DNA of 64,000 bases. Source: Microcaldota archaeon (GTDB taxonomy: Archaea; Micrarchaeota; Micrarchaeia; Micrarchaeales; CABMGC01). This document shows, one piece after another, positions 44,508 through 53,250 of this stretch. The notes under the pieces are model-generated. The model did no database searches. It was not told the DNA's origin and worked only from the letters and a program-made list of their open reading frames with translations. Each line of letters opens with the position of its first letter. The first letter of the stretch is position 1. Location of the stretch: NCBI GenBank assembly GCA_021797745.1, contig JAJZZD010000003.1, forward strand, positions 1 to 64,000. The letters are read 5' to 3'. The position numbers and the translations under genes are program-made.

Positions 44508-45575
44508 ATGAAAATCTGCCTTCTAAGTCTTAAAAATAATTTCAACAAGGACATAGGACAGGGCGTGCAGCGTTACATGTACGAGCTGTGGAAAGGCCTT
44601 GACGGGATCATGCGCGAACCAGACGTGCTTGACAAGACGGAACTTGGCTTCGGAAATAATAACTTTGTCAGGAAGGCTTCTTTTACACTGTCTTCGCTTT
44701 TTCATGATTTTCGCGGATATGACATAGTTCACACGCCTGCGCCAATCATGTACAATCCAAAACGTTTGGGAAAAGCGCAGATGGTAACTACAGTGCACGA
44801 GCTGGTGCTTGTTGATGACAATAGTGCTTATGCGAAAGCCATCGCAAAGACAAAGAAGGGTTTTAGCATGGCCGACCGTTTTGGCGGTCTGGTGTACAAA
44901 AAAGCGATAAAGCAGATATTAAACTCGGATCACGTGATAACGACTTCAACGCTGGTCAGGGATGAGGTAGTGAAGCTGGGATTCGACAGGGACCGGATAA
45001 GCATAGTAAATGTCGGCATAGACAATCGATTCATCATCGAACCGAAAAGCAGGAAAACGGGCAAATTTACCGTTGGCTATTTGGGCGGGCATATTCCAAG
45101 GAAGAACGTGGGTTTTGCGATAAATGCGTTCAGGAAGATAAAAGACCCTGATTTAGAGTTTAAGATTTACGGGAAGGGTAGCGAGCATGACAATCTGGTT
45201 AAGCTGGCAGACGGCGACAAAAGAATCAAGTTCATGGGATTCGCACCAGAGAATAAAATAGTCAAAGTCTATGACAGCTTTGACGTGCTAGTGCACCCAA
45301 CACTTTACGCCGGCTTCGAACTGGAGATAATAGAGGCACAGAGCAGGGGCATACCAGTGATCATCTGCAAATTTGGCATCATACCAAAAGAAGTCAGAAA
45401 GTACTGCTTCGAAGCAGAGGACGAAGCACATGCCGCCAGCATAATCGAAGATCTGAAGGAGAACGGCTACGACAAAAAAAAGATGAATGAAGCCAAGGAG
45501 TACGCAAAGCGATTCACATGGAGCAGGTGCGCAAAAGAAACCTTAGGCGTGTACGACAACATATTAAACAATTAA
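44508..45575 (+). CDS. glycosyltransferase, GT4-like
   Basis: A protein of about 355 residues starting MKICLLSLKNN, chosen because the ORF-track start at 44436 lies within the ferredoxin gene. It has the GT-B fold signs: N-terminal QGVQRYMYELWKGL, LGGHIPRKNVGFAI (linker), IYGKGSEHDNLV, and HPTLYAGFELEIIEAQSRG with the E-x7-E retaining motif. It probably adds a sugar from a nucleotide donor to a lipid or surface glycan. Confidence 0.85.
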   Translation: MKICLLSLKNNFNKDIGQGVQRYMYELWKGLDGIMREPDVLDKTELGFGNNNFVRKASFTLSSLFHDFRGYDIVHTPAPIMYNPKRLGKAQMVTTVHELVLVDDNSAYAKAIAKTKKGFSMADRFGGLVYKKAIKQILNSDHVITTSTLVRDEVVKLGFDRDRISIVNVGIDNRFIIEPKSRKTGKFTVGYLGGHIPRKNVGFAINAFRKIKDPDLEFKIYGKGSEHDNLVKLADGDKRIKFMGFAPENKIVKVYDSFDVLVHPTLYAGFELEIIEAQSRGIPVIICKFGIIPKEVRKYCFEAEDEAHAASIIEDLKENGYDKKKMNEAKEYAKRFTWSRCAKETLGVYDNILNN

Positions 45576-45612
45576 TATTTGTTGAAGAAATTTACAGTAT
45601 TTAAACCGCAGT

Positions 45613-46099
45613 CTAAATCTTATTCTTTATGCTAGCTCCCAATTCCGCAAAGCATTTGTTTCCGTAGCCATTAGGCGTGGATACTGAATCAAATCCAAAT
45701 CCATAATCCCCTTTTTGCTCATGAATTACCTTTCCGTATATTTTACCAAGAAACGATTTCAGTGTTTTGCAACTACCACTTTTCTATCATTTACCCCTTT
45801 CATAAGCTTCAGTAATCCCTCCCTGCCTATTGTCTGCAGGGTTTGTGCCGTGTACACACCTGGAACCCATTCAACCGGTCAACAAATAATCCCGAGTCAT
45901 CGACTATCAATGGTTGTTTTATCTTCCCAAATGCTTCGACAGCACTGAAGCGCGAAACTTCCGTAACTGTATCTGCCTGTATCTTGAATTTGCCAAGTCC
46001 CTTGCCTGGCATTTTGAGCACAACGCCATATCTTTTTGCTATTTCATTTGCCTCTGAAAACTTGCCTTTATTGTGCGTTACTAAAATCAGACTTTTCAT
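45613..46099 (-). pseudogene. RdgB/HAM1 (XTP/dITP diphosphatase), two frameshifts
   Basis: The frame starts MKSLILVTHNKGKFSEANEI with the family motif VDDSGLFVDRLNGF, then shifts near 45862 (one C missing; the expected PGVYTAQTLQTIG continues in another frame). It shifts again after VVVAKH near 45775, and ends with GDYGFGFDSVSTPNGYG and CFAELGASIKN before TAG. The enzyme removes dITP/XTP. It is a recent pseudogene, or a base-calling error in two places. Confidence 0.75.
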
Positions 46100-46182
46100 G
46101 AAATCACCGCACGATACCGAAAATATTAACTCCACAAAACGCTTTATATTTATGTCATAGAATTATATGCGCAATTGATGAC

Positions 46183-47268
46183 ATGGATAAGCAGCTAAGG
46201 ATAAAGCTTAATGAAATATTTAGGCACGCAAAAGGCGTTGGCAAGATAGTCTTGGTGAACACAGATAGGCAAGACCCTAACTTCACATACCTTACGCAGT
46301 TCACGAGCGGCCTGTTCGAAAACGACATACTTGTTCTTGAGAGCGCAGGCGCAAGGCAGTACACGAGCGAGCTCGAATACGAGACTGCGATGCTGCAGAG
46401 GGCCCCTGGAATAAAGATAACTAAGTTGACAGAGGGAAATTACAAGAAGCTGCTAAGCAGCGAGCTCAAGGGCAAAAGAATAGGCATAAACGGCGGATTC
46501 CTGCCTTATGCCACATACATGGGCCTGAAAAAGTACAAGCCAAATAAGATAATCGACGTTTCAGGCAGCTTGGAGCAGGCAAGAATAGTTAAGACGAATG
46601 CTGAAATAGAAAACATAAAAAAGGCAGTGCGTGTGACAAAGTCGGCAATGCGAACAATACAGAAATATTTCAAGGCCGGCATGAAAGAAACCGATTTGGC
46701 AAAGAAATTTGATGAGATATCGAGCGGTCTGGGCTCAGAGGGGCCGTCCTTTCCCACTATAGTATGCTTTGGCAAGAATGCGGCACTGCCGCATCATTTT
46801 CCTGACGGAACAAAACTTAAGAAAGGAGATTTCATATTGATAGACGCAGGTTCAAGGAATAAGAATTACTGCAGCGACATAACCCGGACGTTTCTGTTCG
46901 GAATCAAAAGCAGAGAAGACTATGAAAAGAAGATGGCAATTTACAATGCCGTAAAGCAGGCGCAGCAGCTTGCGATATCAAAAATAAAACAGGGAGTAAA
47001 AGGAGGCGCCGTAGACAATGCAGCAAGGGATTACATAAACTCTGTTGAAAATGGTAAATATAAAAACACATTCATACACAGTCTCGGGCATTCGATAGGA
47101 ATAGAAGTACACGACGGCTCAGGCCGCATGCTGGGTCCTGGGTCGCTGCAAGTCCTCAAGGAAGGCATGATAACAAGCGTAGAGCCAGGCATATACATAA
47201 ACGGATTCGGAGGGGTAAGAATTGAAGATGATGTACTGGTAACCACGAAGGGCGGAAAGGTTCTCTGA
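46183..47268 (+). CDS. pepQ: Xaa-Pro dipeptidase-like M24 metallopeptidase
   Basis: A 361-residue protein with a creatinase-like N-terminal domain and an M24 domain. Metal ligands are seen in LIDAGSRNKNYCSDITRTF (two Asp), HSLGHSIGIEVHD (His), TSVEPGIYI (Glu) and VRIEDDVLV (Glu). It cleaves X-Pro dipeptides or N-terminal residues before Pro in the cytoplasm. A TATA-like TTTATATTTATG precedes by 30-40 bases. Confidence 0.9.
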   Translation: MDKQLRIKLNEIFRHAKGVGKIVLVNTDRQDPNFTYLTQFTSGLFENDILVLESAGARQYTSELEYETAMLQRAPGIKITKLTEGNYKKLLSSELKGKRIGINGGFLPYATYMGLKKYKPNKIIDVSGSLEQARIVKTNAEIENIKKAVRVTKSAMRTIQKYFKAGMKETDLAKKFDEISSGLGSEGPSFPTIVCFGKNAALPHHFPDGTKLKKGDFILIDAGSRNKNYCSDITRTFLFGIKSREDYEKKMAIYNAVKQAQQLAISKIKQGVKGGAVDNAARDYINSVENGKYKNTFIHSLGHSIGIEVHDGSGRMLGPGSLQVLKEGMITSVEPGIYINGFGGVRIEDDVLVTTKGGKVL

Positions 47269-47382
47269 GAAAGTAACGGCAATTAAGCTCAGGACAGCAC
47301 TCAAATAATAACTAAATAATCAATAATCAATGAATAACTAATGCCTGAATAACAAATAACCGCAGTCAATGAAGTATGCCAA

Positions 47383-47455
47383 GGGGAGTTCTGCTAGCTT
47401 GGTAGGCTACCACCTTCGGGAGGTGGTGACCCGAGTTCAAATCTCGGACTCCCCG
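47383..47455 (+). tRNA. tRNA-Pro(CGG)
   Basis: Acceptor GGGGAGT/ACTCCCC, anticodon stem CCACC/GGTGG with loop TTCGGGA (anticodon CGG), T arm CCGAG-TTCAAAT-CTCGG. The base at position 73 is G rather than the A usual for archaeal tRNA-Pro. No intron, no CCA. Its last 30 bases plus three downstream are repeated exactly at 48175-48207. Confidence 0.92.
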
Positions 47456-47582
47456 AATTTCGACGGCAAATCTGTGATTAAAAAACAAAAATGCGAGACA
47501 TCATCACAGAACATCATGTATTGAAACAGTACACAAACAGAACATATTTAAATCATGAGTTGCATAATATTACCGTGATAAA

Positions 47583-47825
47583 ATGAATGTTACTCTAAGG
47601 GGTAGAGTAAGGCAAATCCTTGATGTCATGGTTGAGGAAGGGTATGCCAATACTAAATCAGAAGCAATACGGCTAGCCATAATTAATTTTGGCGAAAAGC
47701 AAGTCGGCGAAGAGATCAGGGTAAAGGAAAAGCTCGATAAGATCGACAATAGTATAAGAGAAGGCAAGAGGAAGGTGTTAGGCACAAAGGAGGCTTTAGG
47801 CATTTATGCAAAACATGTCAAGTGA
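47583..47825 (+). CDS. RHH antitoxin
   Basis: An 80-residue protein, MNVTLRGRVRQILDVMVEEGYANTK-type RHH start (SEAIRLAIINFG helix), then a charged C-terminus (DKIDNSIREGKRKV) for toxin binding. It begins an operon with the RelE-like toxin, overlapping its GTG start (GTGA). TTTAAATCATGAG some 40 bases upstream may be the promoter. It lies inside the repeat-bounded cassette. Confidence 0.8.
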   Translation: MNVTLRGRVRQILDVMVEEGYANTKSEAIRLAIINFGEKQVGEEIRVKEKLDKIDNSIREGKRKVLGTKEALGIYAKHVK

Positions 47826-48091
47826 TAGACCTGTACGATGCAGAGTTTGACCAAGAGTGGACTGCATACTTCCAGTCATTAGACAAAGGCATTAAAGAGA
47901 AAATTGCAAAGAAAATCGGGAAAATTCTGGCATATCCGGCTAAAAAGCATTTGAAGAAAAGTTTATTTTTTGTGGATGAAGTAGGACAGTATAGAATTCT
48001 CTACCGGATTTTTGAAGAAAACAAACGGGTAAGATTCTATTTTGTAGGTACTCATAAAGAGTATGAAAAATGGTATAAACAGGACATCTGA
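47822..48091 (+). CDS. RelE/ParE-type toxin
   Basis: An 89-residue protein with GTG start. VDEVGQYRILYRIFEENKRVRFYFVGTHKEYEKWY carries the RelE-fold central strands and the C-terminal basic/His/Tyr residues used for ribosome-dependent mRNA cleavage. It overlaps the antitoxin by 3 bases. Quotations here are from residues about 51-86. Confidence 0.78.
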   Translation: MIDLYDAEFDQEWTAYFQSLDKGIKEKIAKKIGKILAYPAKKHLKKSLFFVDEVGQYRILYRIFEENKRVRFYFVGTHKEYEKWYKQDI

Positions 48092-48174
48092 TTGTAAGCC
48101 TAAGCAATATCTGATGTTATTGAATGCCATGTTTTTTACATTTAACTTAACTTATCGCCTATCGCACAGATGCA

Positions 48175-48207
48175 GTGACCCGAGTTCAAATCTCGGACTC
48201 CCCGAAT
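48175..48207 (+). repeat. copy of the tRNA-Pro 3' end (33 bp)
   Basis: Identical to 47426-47458, covering the tRNA variable loop, T arm and acceptor 3' strand plus AAT. There is no tRNA 5' half before it. It marks the distal end of the TA cassette. Confidence 0.9.
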
Positions 48208-48248
48208 CTCATAAGGGGTTATATATAGAACGCACATTTTGCACCCCT

Positions 48249-48279
48249 ATTTTGTCGTCGAAGCCAAATTTTGTCGTCG
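48249..48279 (+). repeat. 12-bp direct repeat ATTTTGTCGTCG
   Basis: ATTTTGTCGTCG at 48249-48260 and again at 48268-48279, 19 bp apart, follows a TATA-like GGTTATATATAG at 48217-48228. It may be an operator for a transcript leading to the small gene at 48424. Nothing else is seen in the gap 48208-48423. Confidence 0.35.
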
Positions 48280-48423
48280 GTAAATTCAGTGTTTCTTAGA
48301 GATAATATCGTCACTGAATGATAAACCAGTACCTGATTCCAGGCAATTGAGCGTAGATTCTTCATTTGCAGCGTTTTTCATGCAAACATCTTCTTTGCTA
48401 TACCATAAGTATCTGAACGTTCC

Positions 48424-48639
48424 ATGCATATCATACGTGAATGCATGACTATTGAGACTGAACACGGCGATTATGTCTTTCTCATGAACAACTCGAACAA
48501 CATTGAGTTGGACGCAAAGCTTATGAGGAAAATGGAGAAGAGCAAACTGGGCTACAGGCTTAGCAAGGATTATCTGATGACAAGAAGAGAGTATCTGAAG
48601 CGGGCGATAAAGGAATTGAAGGCATGGCACTATATCTGA
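48424..48639 (+). CDS. small hypothetical protein
   Basis: A 71-residue frame; the ATG at 48445 (MTIETEHGDYVFLMNN) is a likely alternative start. The product is charged, with a helix DAKLMRKMEKSKLGYRLSKD and a basic C-terminus ending AWHYI. No family recognised. The codon pattern looks genuine and the competing minus-strand frame has a Cys/Leu-rich shadow composition. Confidence 0.5.
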   Translation: MHIIRECMTIETEHGDYVFLMNNSNNIELDAKLMRKMEKSKLGYRLSKDYLMTRREYLKRAIKELKAWHYI

Positions 48640-48721
48640 AATGAATAGATTGAAGCTAATCTGCCGATTTCTTTACCTGTGTGTTTATTAGATTTGTAGC
48701 GCGCTATCCTTATCCTGCGCA

Positions 48722-49411
48722 TCAGCTGTCGCTTCCTGCAGCCGCGGCAGCAGACAACGCCATGCGCTTGATCTCTTTGTGTTCCTTTAGTCTGCTTGCC
48801 AGCCTGCTGAGCCTTTCGCCCCGTTTGGCAGCTTTCCTTTTTATTATCTGAATCCTTCCTTTCTTGAAAAGCCGCGAGAACCAGCCAGACTGGTACGCGT
48901 TCAGCCTGTTTAGCAGCTGCTCTTGTCCGGCGCGCACCCTGCTGCTTTTGTTCACCAGCATGAGCTCCTTCTTGTCCATCATGAGCATGCAGCTGTTCAG
49001 GTATCTTTTCATGGCTTTTGTGTTCTTCGCCACCTGCGTAAGGCCAACTAGTATTACATTCAGCATCTCGTTGTTCCCAAGAACGTAGCCATAGGCGATC
49101 GCAAGTGCCTCTATGCTCTTGAGGTATTGGCCGAGCTCTACTGCTGTCATTCCCTTTGAATTTATCGTTATGTTCTGCATGCACAAACCTTCGTAGCCTA
49201 AGCCAAGGGTGCCGTGCATGGCCTTCGCGTGCTCTTCGAGCATGCGCTCCTTGCTGTCCTTTTCCTCCTTATCTGATTTCTCGTGCGACGCTGTCATCTG
49301 CCTCTTCCAGTTTTCCCTTATCACTTTCTTTATTGCTTCGTATTCAAGGCTCCCTGGCCTTGAGTTCACGATTTGGCTTTCAAAAGAGATTTCATGTTCT
49401 GGCAAGCGCAC
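48722..49411 (-). CDS. hypothetical helical protein
   Basis: A 229-residue protein with no recognised domain. The N-terminal half is highly charged (KRQMTASHEKSDKEEKDSKE); the middle (AVELGQYLKSIEALAIAYGYVLG) is helical; the C-terminus is basic (RIQIIKRKAAKRGERLSRLA). A frame overlapping it on the same strand (48630-49184) is Gln/Arg/His-rich and looks like a shadow. It may bind RNA, but that is only from charge. Confidence 0.55.
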   Translation of the reverse strand: MRLPEHEISFESQIVNSRPGSLEYEAIKKVIRENWKRQMTASHEKSDKEEKDSKERMLEEHAKAMHGTLGLGYEGLCMQNITINSKGMTAVELGQYLKSIEALAIAYGYVLGNNEMLNVILVGLTQVAKNTKAMKRYLNSCMLMMDKKELMLVNKSSRVRAGQEQLLNRLNAYQSGWFSRLFKKGRIQIIKRKAAKRGERLSRLASRLKEHKEIKRMALSAAAAAGSDS

Positions 49412-49570
49412 ACCTTTCAGATGAATGGCGGCACTGCAGCTAACAGTTCATTTTCAATGCATATTACTGTCATACTGGCGCCTATTTCCAGGCACACGCC
49501 TGAAAGATGTTTAAACAGAAGAACGTTATTGCTTTTAAGCATTATGGTGATATTGCCGCGAGCCCGCGAT

Positions 49571-51301
49571 TCACAGACTGAAGAAAATCCTCTCCTGCTT
49601 GCTGTCGAGCTTGTAGAATCCCATTCGCTCGAGGTTCACAGTTTCTCCGTCTTTGAGTTTGTCGACATATTTCTCAATGTATCCGGGTACGTCTTTCATG
49701 CTATCTGGATTCAGCTCGTTGTTCTTGAGAAGCGGCTCGATCTGCTTTATAGTGCCCTGCGCATAATTGCCTTCGTTGACCCACTGTATGACAGGCACGT
49801 TCTCGCTTGAGTTTACGATTTCTCCTTTAATCACGTTGCCGGCTTTCGTTATCCTGACCCTGTAAAGGTCCTTAAGCAAAACTACGCTGCTGTTTTCTAT
49901 TGCATTTGCGTCCTCCCCGCTTATGTAAAAAATATTGCTTAGCGTGTATTCCTTATATCCAAGGTCTTCTGTCGGGTGCAGCCTGAGCTTCACCATTTTC
50001 TGTTCTTCTGTCATGCTGCCTATTTCAAGCCTGACTGGCTCTTTGACGAAGAAAAGTCTTTTAGATGTTCTGTCTATTATCTTCCTGTTCTCAGATAGCA
50101 GCATTCCTATGTCTATCTTCCTCTCGCTTTTTCCTGTGCCGAACCTCAGCACGAAATTCCTTATTGCCTCTGCGCTCACTCCCCTGTTCCTTAATCCAGA
50201 TAGGGTTACCAATCTTGGGTCGTCAAATCCCTTAAGTATGTGCTCATTTATCAGAGGAACTATCTGTCTTTTTGAAGTCATGTTGTCCTTTATCGCAAGC
50301 CTTGCATACGGATGTATCCTGGGTATTCTCAGGTCGAGCGCTTCGAGTATCGCAGAGTAGAGGTAGTCCCTTAATTCGTATTCCTTGCTCCTGAAGGCAT
50401 CTGTGACGCCATGTATAGAATCCTGTATCGGCGTGTTGAAGTCATATGTAGGCCACGCCCTGTACTTGTTTCCCTGGCGGTAATGCTCCGATTCCTTTAT
50501 TCGGAATATGGTGGGGTCGCGCATTGTGGTGTTTGACGCCTTCATGTCACCTTTGAACCTTATTGCTACCTCCTTTTCTCCGTACTTCCCTCTTATCATG
50601 TCTTCGAATATTTTTAAGTTGTCATCTGCTGGCGTTTCCCTATGTCCGCATGCAATCCCGTGCAGCCTGTTTTCCTTCCTTGTTGCATCGTCACACATGC
50701 ATGCATACGCTCCTCCTTTCGCAATCAGCTTTCGCGCATAATCATATACCTTCTCTATGCTGTCGCTTGCATAGTATTCCTGGTCGAACTTTGCGCCAAG
50801 CCACTCCAGGTCTTTCTTGATGGCGTCTACATAATCCTGCTTTTCCTTTTCTGGATTCGTGTCGTCAAAATAAAGGAATGCCTTTCCCTTGTACATCTTT
50901 GCGAACTCCTGCCCAAGGAATATGTTCATAGCATGGCCTATGTGCAGGTAACCGTTCGGTTCAGGTGCATACCTTGTGGCGAAATTGCCTTCCTGCACGC
51001 CTTCTAGAATCATCCTTGGTTTTGAGGTTTCCTCTGCCCTTTTAATTTCCCTTTCTTCGAATTCCTTTCTGAAAGGCGCGTACGCCTTTTCAAGGTCATT
51101 CTTGCCAAGGCCATTTACTTCCTTGACTATCGCGCCAACTTCCTTTGAAACGTCCTTCATGTTTTCCTTAAGCTCAGGATAAATCCCCAGAAGCTTGCTT
51201 ATCACAGCTCCCGGCTGTGCCTTTCCGTAGTCTATGGCGTTCTTTACAGCGAACTTCCTTGCCGCCTTTTCGGCTTCTTCATTTAATTGCATTAAACTCA
51301 T
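49571..51301 (-). CDS. gltX: glutamyl-tRNA synthetase, archaeal type
   Basis: A 576-residue class I synthetase of the GlnRS-like archaeal GluRS family: RYAPEPNGYLHIGHAMN carries HIGH, and MTSKRQ is the KMSKS-type loop. It has the C-terminal beta-barrel anticodon domain (about 360-576) and a 90-residue N-terminal helical extension. It probably charges tRNA-Glu and tRNA-Gln, with Glu-tRNA-Gln then amidated. Confidence 0.93.
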   Translation of the reverse strand: MSLMQLNEEAEKAARKFAVKNAIDYGKAQPGAVISKLLGIYPELKENMKDVSKEVGAIVKEVNGLGKNDLEKAYAPFRKEFEEREIKRAEETSKPRMILEGVQEGNFATRYAPEPNGYLHIGHAMNIFLGQEFAKMYKGKAFLYFDDTNPEKEKQDYVDAIKKDLEWLGAKFDQEYYASDSIEKVYDYARKLIAKGGAYACMCDDATRKENRLHGIACGHRETPADDNLKIFEDMIRGKYGEKEVAIRFKGDMKASNTTMRDPTIFRIKESEHYRQGNKYRAWPTYDFNTPIQDSIHGVTDAFRSKEYELRDYLYSAILEALDLRIPRIHPYARLAIKDNMTSKRQIVPLINEHILKGFDDPRLVTLSGLRNRGVSAEAIRNFVLRFGTGKSERKIDIGMLLSENRKIIDRTSKRLFFVKEPVRLEIGSMTEEQKMVKLRLHPTEDLGYKEYTLSNIFYISGEDANAIENSSVVLLKDLYRVRITKAGNVIKGEIVNSSENVPVIQWVNEGNYAQGTIKQIEPLLKNNELNPDSMKDVPGYIEKYVDKLKDGETVNLERMGFYKLDSKQERIFFSL

Positions 51302-51316
51302 CCGCTCCGAATGTTC

Positions 51317-51937
51317 CTATCTCGTGATGCTCAGATTGCCGTTTATTGTCCCGTTTGCATATATCAGCGCTGCAACAGTCACATTCACCGACACTACCGC
51401 GTTTGCCGAAAGCGTTTCAGGGATTGAATAGACACGCTTGCTGCTGGGTATATTCACGGTGATGCTCTGGTTTGCAGATAATATGTTGAATTTGATTGTG
51501 GCTGGCAGGCCGATCAGCGCGCTCGTGGAGTACGAGACGCAGTCTGGCCTGTTTATATGCGCATTTACGAATGCGTATATCTGGTAGCTGCTCATGTTTC
51601 CTGACTCCACGAAAAGCTTTGAATTTGATTCGGTAATGAAGGTGGCCACTGAATTATTGTTTTCTAGATTCTGCAGCACGTTCGATGCTTCAGCAATTGT
51701 TTTGTTGGTGTCATTGCCGCAGTTCACGCTTATGGAAAGGGTTTTTGCATATCCTGTGACATTCGCTCTCAGGAACGCTTTTGCATAGACCTGCGCTCCG
51801 CCTGCATTTGTCTTATTGCCACTCTGGGACGACTGGCCTAAGTTCGAGTTTGGCGCGCTGAAGTTCAAATATCCTGAAACGAAAGTGACGGCTACTGCAA
51901 TAGTTCCAAGCAACATGTACAATTGTTTCCTGTTCAA
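51317..51937 (-). CDS. secreted or anchored protein, unknown function
   Basis: The ORF track starts at 52027, but a TATA-like sequence on this strand (51999-52014) would start transcription near 51975, so a later start is needed; TTG at 51937 (LNRKQLYMLLG) follows a GGTG box. One TM anchor (LLGTIAVAVTFVSGYLNF) is followed by an extracellular part rich in Asn, Ser and Thr with many N-x-S/T sites and two Cys. No family recognised. Confidence 0.55.
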   Translation of the reverse strand: MNRKQLYMLLGTIAVAVTFVSGYLNFSAPNSNLGQSSQSGNKTNAGGAQVYAKAFLRANVTGYAKTLSISVNCGNDTNKTIAEASNVLQNLENNNSVATFITESNSKLFVESGNMSSYQIYAFVNAHINRPDCVSYSTSALIGLPATIKFNILSANQSITVNIPSSKRVYSIPETLSANAVVSVNVTVAALIYANGTINGNLSITR

Positions 51938-52057
51938 AAACACACCGGTGCGCCCGTGTCTGCAGGGGCAATAGATTTGATAGATGCAGTTCTTAATGAT
52001 AGGTATAAAATAATAAAAGGTTAACATAATGTCACAAAATCAAAAATAGGTGTAAAG

Positions 52058-52768
52058 ATGGCTTTTGAAAACGGAGACTTCGTAAAAATAGACTACGATG
52101 AATGGCGCGCAGCCGACAATGCGCTCGTGTTTACCACTGACAGGAAAACCGCAGAAGCGAACGGCGTGTTAGACAAGGATGCAACTTACAGGCCGGCTCT
52201 TGTGATAGTGGGCAAGGGCAGCATAATCAAAGGCGTTGACAAAGCAGTCAGCGGTATGAACGTAAACGAGGAAAAGAATATAGAACTCGCACCCGCTGAT
52301 GCGTACGGCGAGAGAAACCCGCAGCTTGTGAGAATTATGCCTGCTGCCGAATTCAAGAAACGTGACATAGACCCGATGCCGGGAATGAGGATAAACCTTG
52401 ACGGCATAGCGGCAACAGTCAAAACAGTGAACTCAGGAAGGGTGGTTATTGATGCGAACCATCCGCTTGCAGGCGAAAAGCTTAGATGCAGGATAAAGAT
52501 TGTCGCGAAGGTCGACTCTGACAAGGACAAGATATCTGCGCTTTCAGAGATGCTTAACCTAAGTCCTAAATCTGTTGAGGTAAACGACGGTTCCGCAAAA
52601 ATAGTTTTTGATGAAAAGACAAAGAAGGATGCCGACTTCATGGTGAGCAAGTCAGCGCTTGTCGATGCAGTGTTCAAGTATCTTGACAAGATAAACCACG
52701 TTTCTGTGGATGAGCTTTATTCAAAAGAGGCGGAGAAGCAGCCGGAAAAGGAAACAGAGAAGCAGTAA
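52058..52768 (+). CDS. FKBP-type peptidyl-prolyl isomerase (SlyD-like)
   Basis: A 236-residue protein. The FKBP core is split by an insert-in-flap (IF) domain: GKGSIIKGVDKAVSGMNVNEEK, APADAYGERNPQ, then the IF and DANHPLAGEKLRC. A C-terminal domain (about 150-225) of the archaeal long form follows, ending in a K/E tail. It assists folding and proline isomerisation in the cytoplasm. GGTG precedes the ATG; a TATA-like TATAAAATAA is at 52003-52012. Confidence 0.92.
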   Translation: MAFENGDFVKIDYDEWRAADNALVFTTDRKTAEANGVLDKDATYRPALVIVGKGSIIKGVDKAVSGMNVNEEKNIELAPADAYGERNPQLVRIMPAAEFKKRDIDPMPGMRINLDGIAATVKTVNSGRVVIDANHPLAGEKLRCRIKIVAKVDSDKDKISALSEMLNLSPKSVEVNDGSAKIVFDEKTKKDADFMVSKSALVDAVFKYLDKINHVSVDELYSKEAEKQPEKETEKQ

Positions 52769-52786
52769 TTTATTACTGCTTTCTAA

Positions 52787-52930
52787 TCAATCGTTTCCGT
52801 TTTTGCCGTCAGCATATACTATGCGCCAGACGTTCGGCCTTTCCTCAATTATTTTTACAGGCCGCAGCTCGTTTCTTTTGCGCTCTTCATCTAATTTCTT
52901 TCTGCTGCTTTTTGCAAATATATCAAACAA
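52787..52930 (-). CDS. small protein following the RAM-like gene, 47 residues
   Basis: A frame too short for the ORF track, started by TTG at 52930 (ATT at 52939 is another option). It reads FDIFAKSSRKKLDEERKRNE and ends NVWRIVYADGKNGND. It is in the same frame as the gene upstream, separated only by that gene's TGA and a few codons (DGKITD) without another stop. It is a separate small gene, a read-through extension, or the cut-off end of a longer gene. Confidence 0.5.
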   Translation of the reverse strand: MFDIFAKSSRKKLDEERKRNELRPVKIIEERPNVWRIVYADGKNGND

Positions 52931-52948
52931 GTCAGTAATTTTACCATC

Positions 52949-53245
52949 TCAGAATCGTTTCCTGTAAGTGTAATGGCTTTCGCCAAGAGAGTATTCATCT
53001 GCGTATCTGTCGAGAATTGATTTGCTGATCTCGGGATTTACTGCATTCTTTCCAGACTTCGTTATCACTACAAATCCAAAATCGCCGCTTGTTATCCTGA
53101 CTTCTTTGACGTTTTCCGCGCTTATGAGCTGCTGCGCGAATTCCTTCGCGTTAACGTTGTTTTTCGGCTTAAGAAAATAGAACAGACACGCATGCCCTGC
53201 GCGCTTTGTTTTATCCGTTTTTCTCATTTTCACACTCTTCAGCAT
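52949..53245 (-). CDS. stand-alone RAM/ACT-like small protein
   Basis: A 98-residue protein. HACLFYFLKPKNNVNAKEFAQ and VKEVRITSGDFGFVVITKSG follow the beta-alpha-beta pattern of the Lrp/AsnC ligand domain without any HTH; the C-terminus is YTYRKRF. ATG 53245 or 53227 may be the start. Six bases upstream of 53245 begins the second conserved hairpin element. A regulator partner or small-molecule sensor role would be an inference. Confidence 0.5.
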   Translation of the reverse strand: MLKSVKMRKTDKTKRAGHACLFYFLKPKNNVNAKEFAQQLISAENVKEVRITSGDFGFVVITKSGKNAVNPEISKSILDRYADEYSLGESHYTYRKRF

Positions 53246-53250
53246 AAACT

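Larger units (their letters stand above)
47459..48207 (+). mobile_element. TA cassette inserted at tRNA-Pro
   Basis: A 749-bp segment between the tRNA-Pro gene and a second copy of its 3' end. The 33-bp direct repeats, GTGACCC...CCCCGAAT at 47426-47458 and 48175-48207, are identical and look like attL/attR made by site-specific insertion into a tRNA. The cargo is only an RHH antitoxin and a RelE-type toxin; no integrase is seen inside. How it moved is unknown; an integrase in trans is one idea. Confidence 0.7.

Noticed and set aside
48630-49184. ORF of 184 residues on the minus strand
   Set aside because: Composition rich in Gln, Arg, His and Cys is a shadow of the 229-residue frame 48722-49411, which has normal composition.
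52949-53245. SRP19
   Set aside because: Size and basic tail first suggested it, but the sequence lacks SRP19 motifs and follows the RAM/ACT pattern better.
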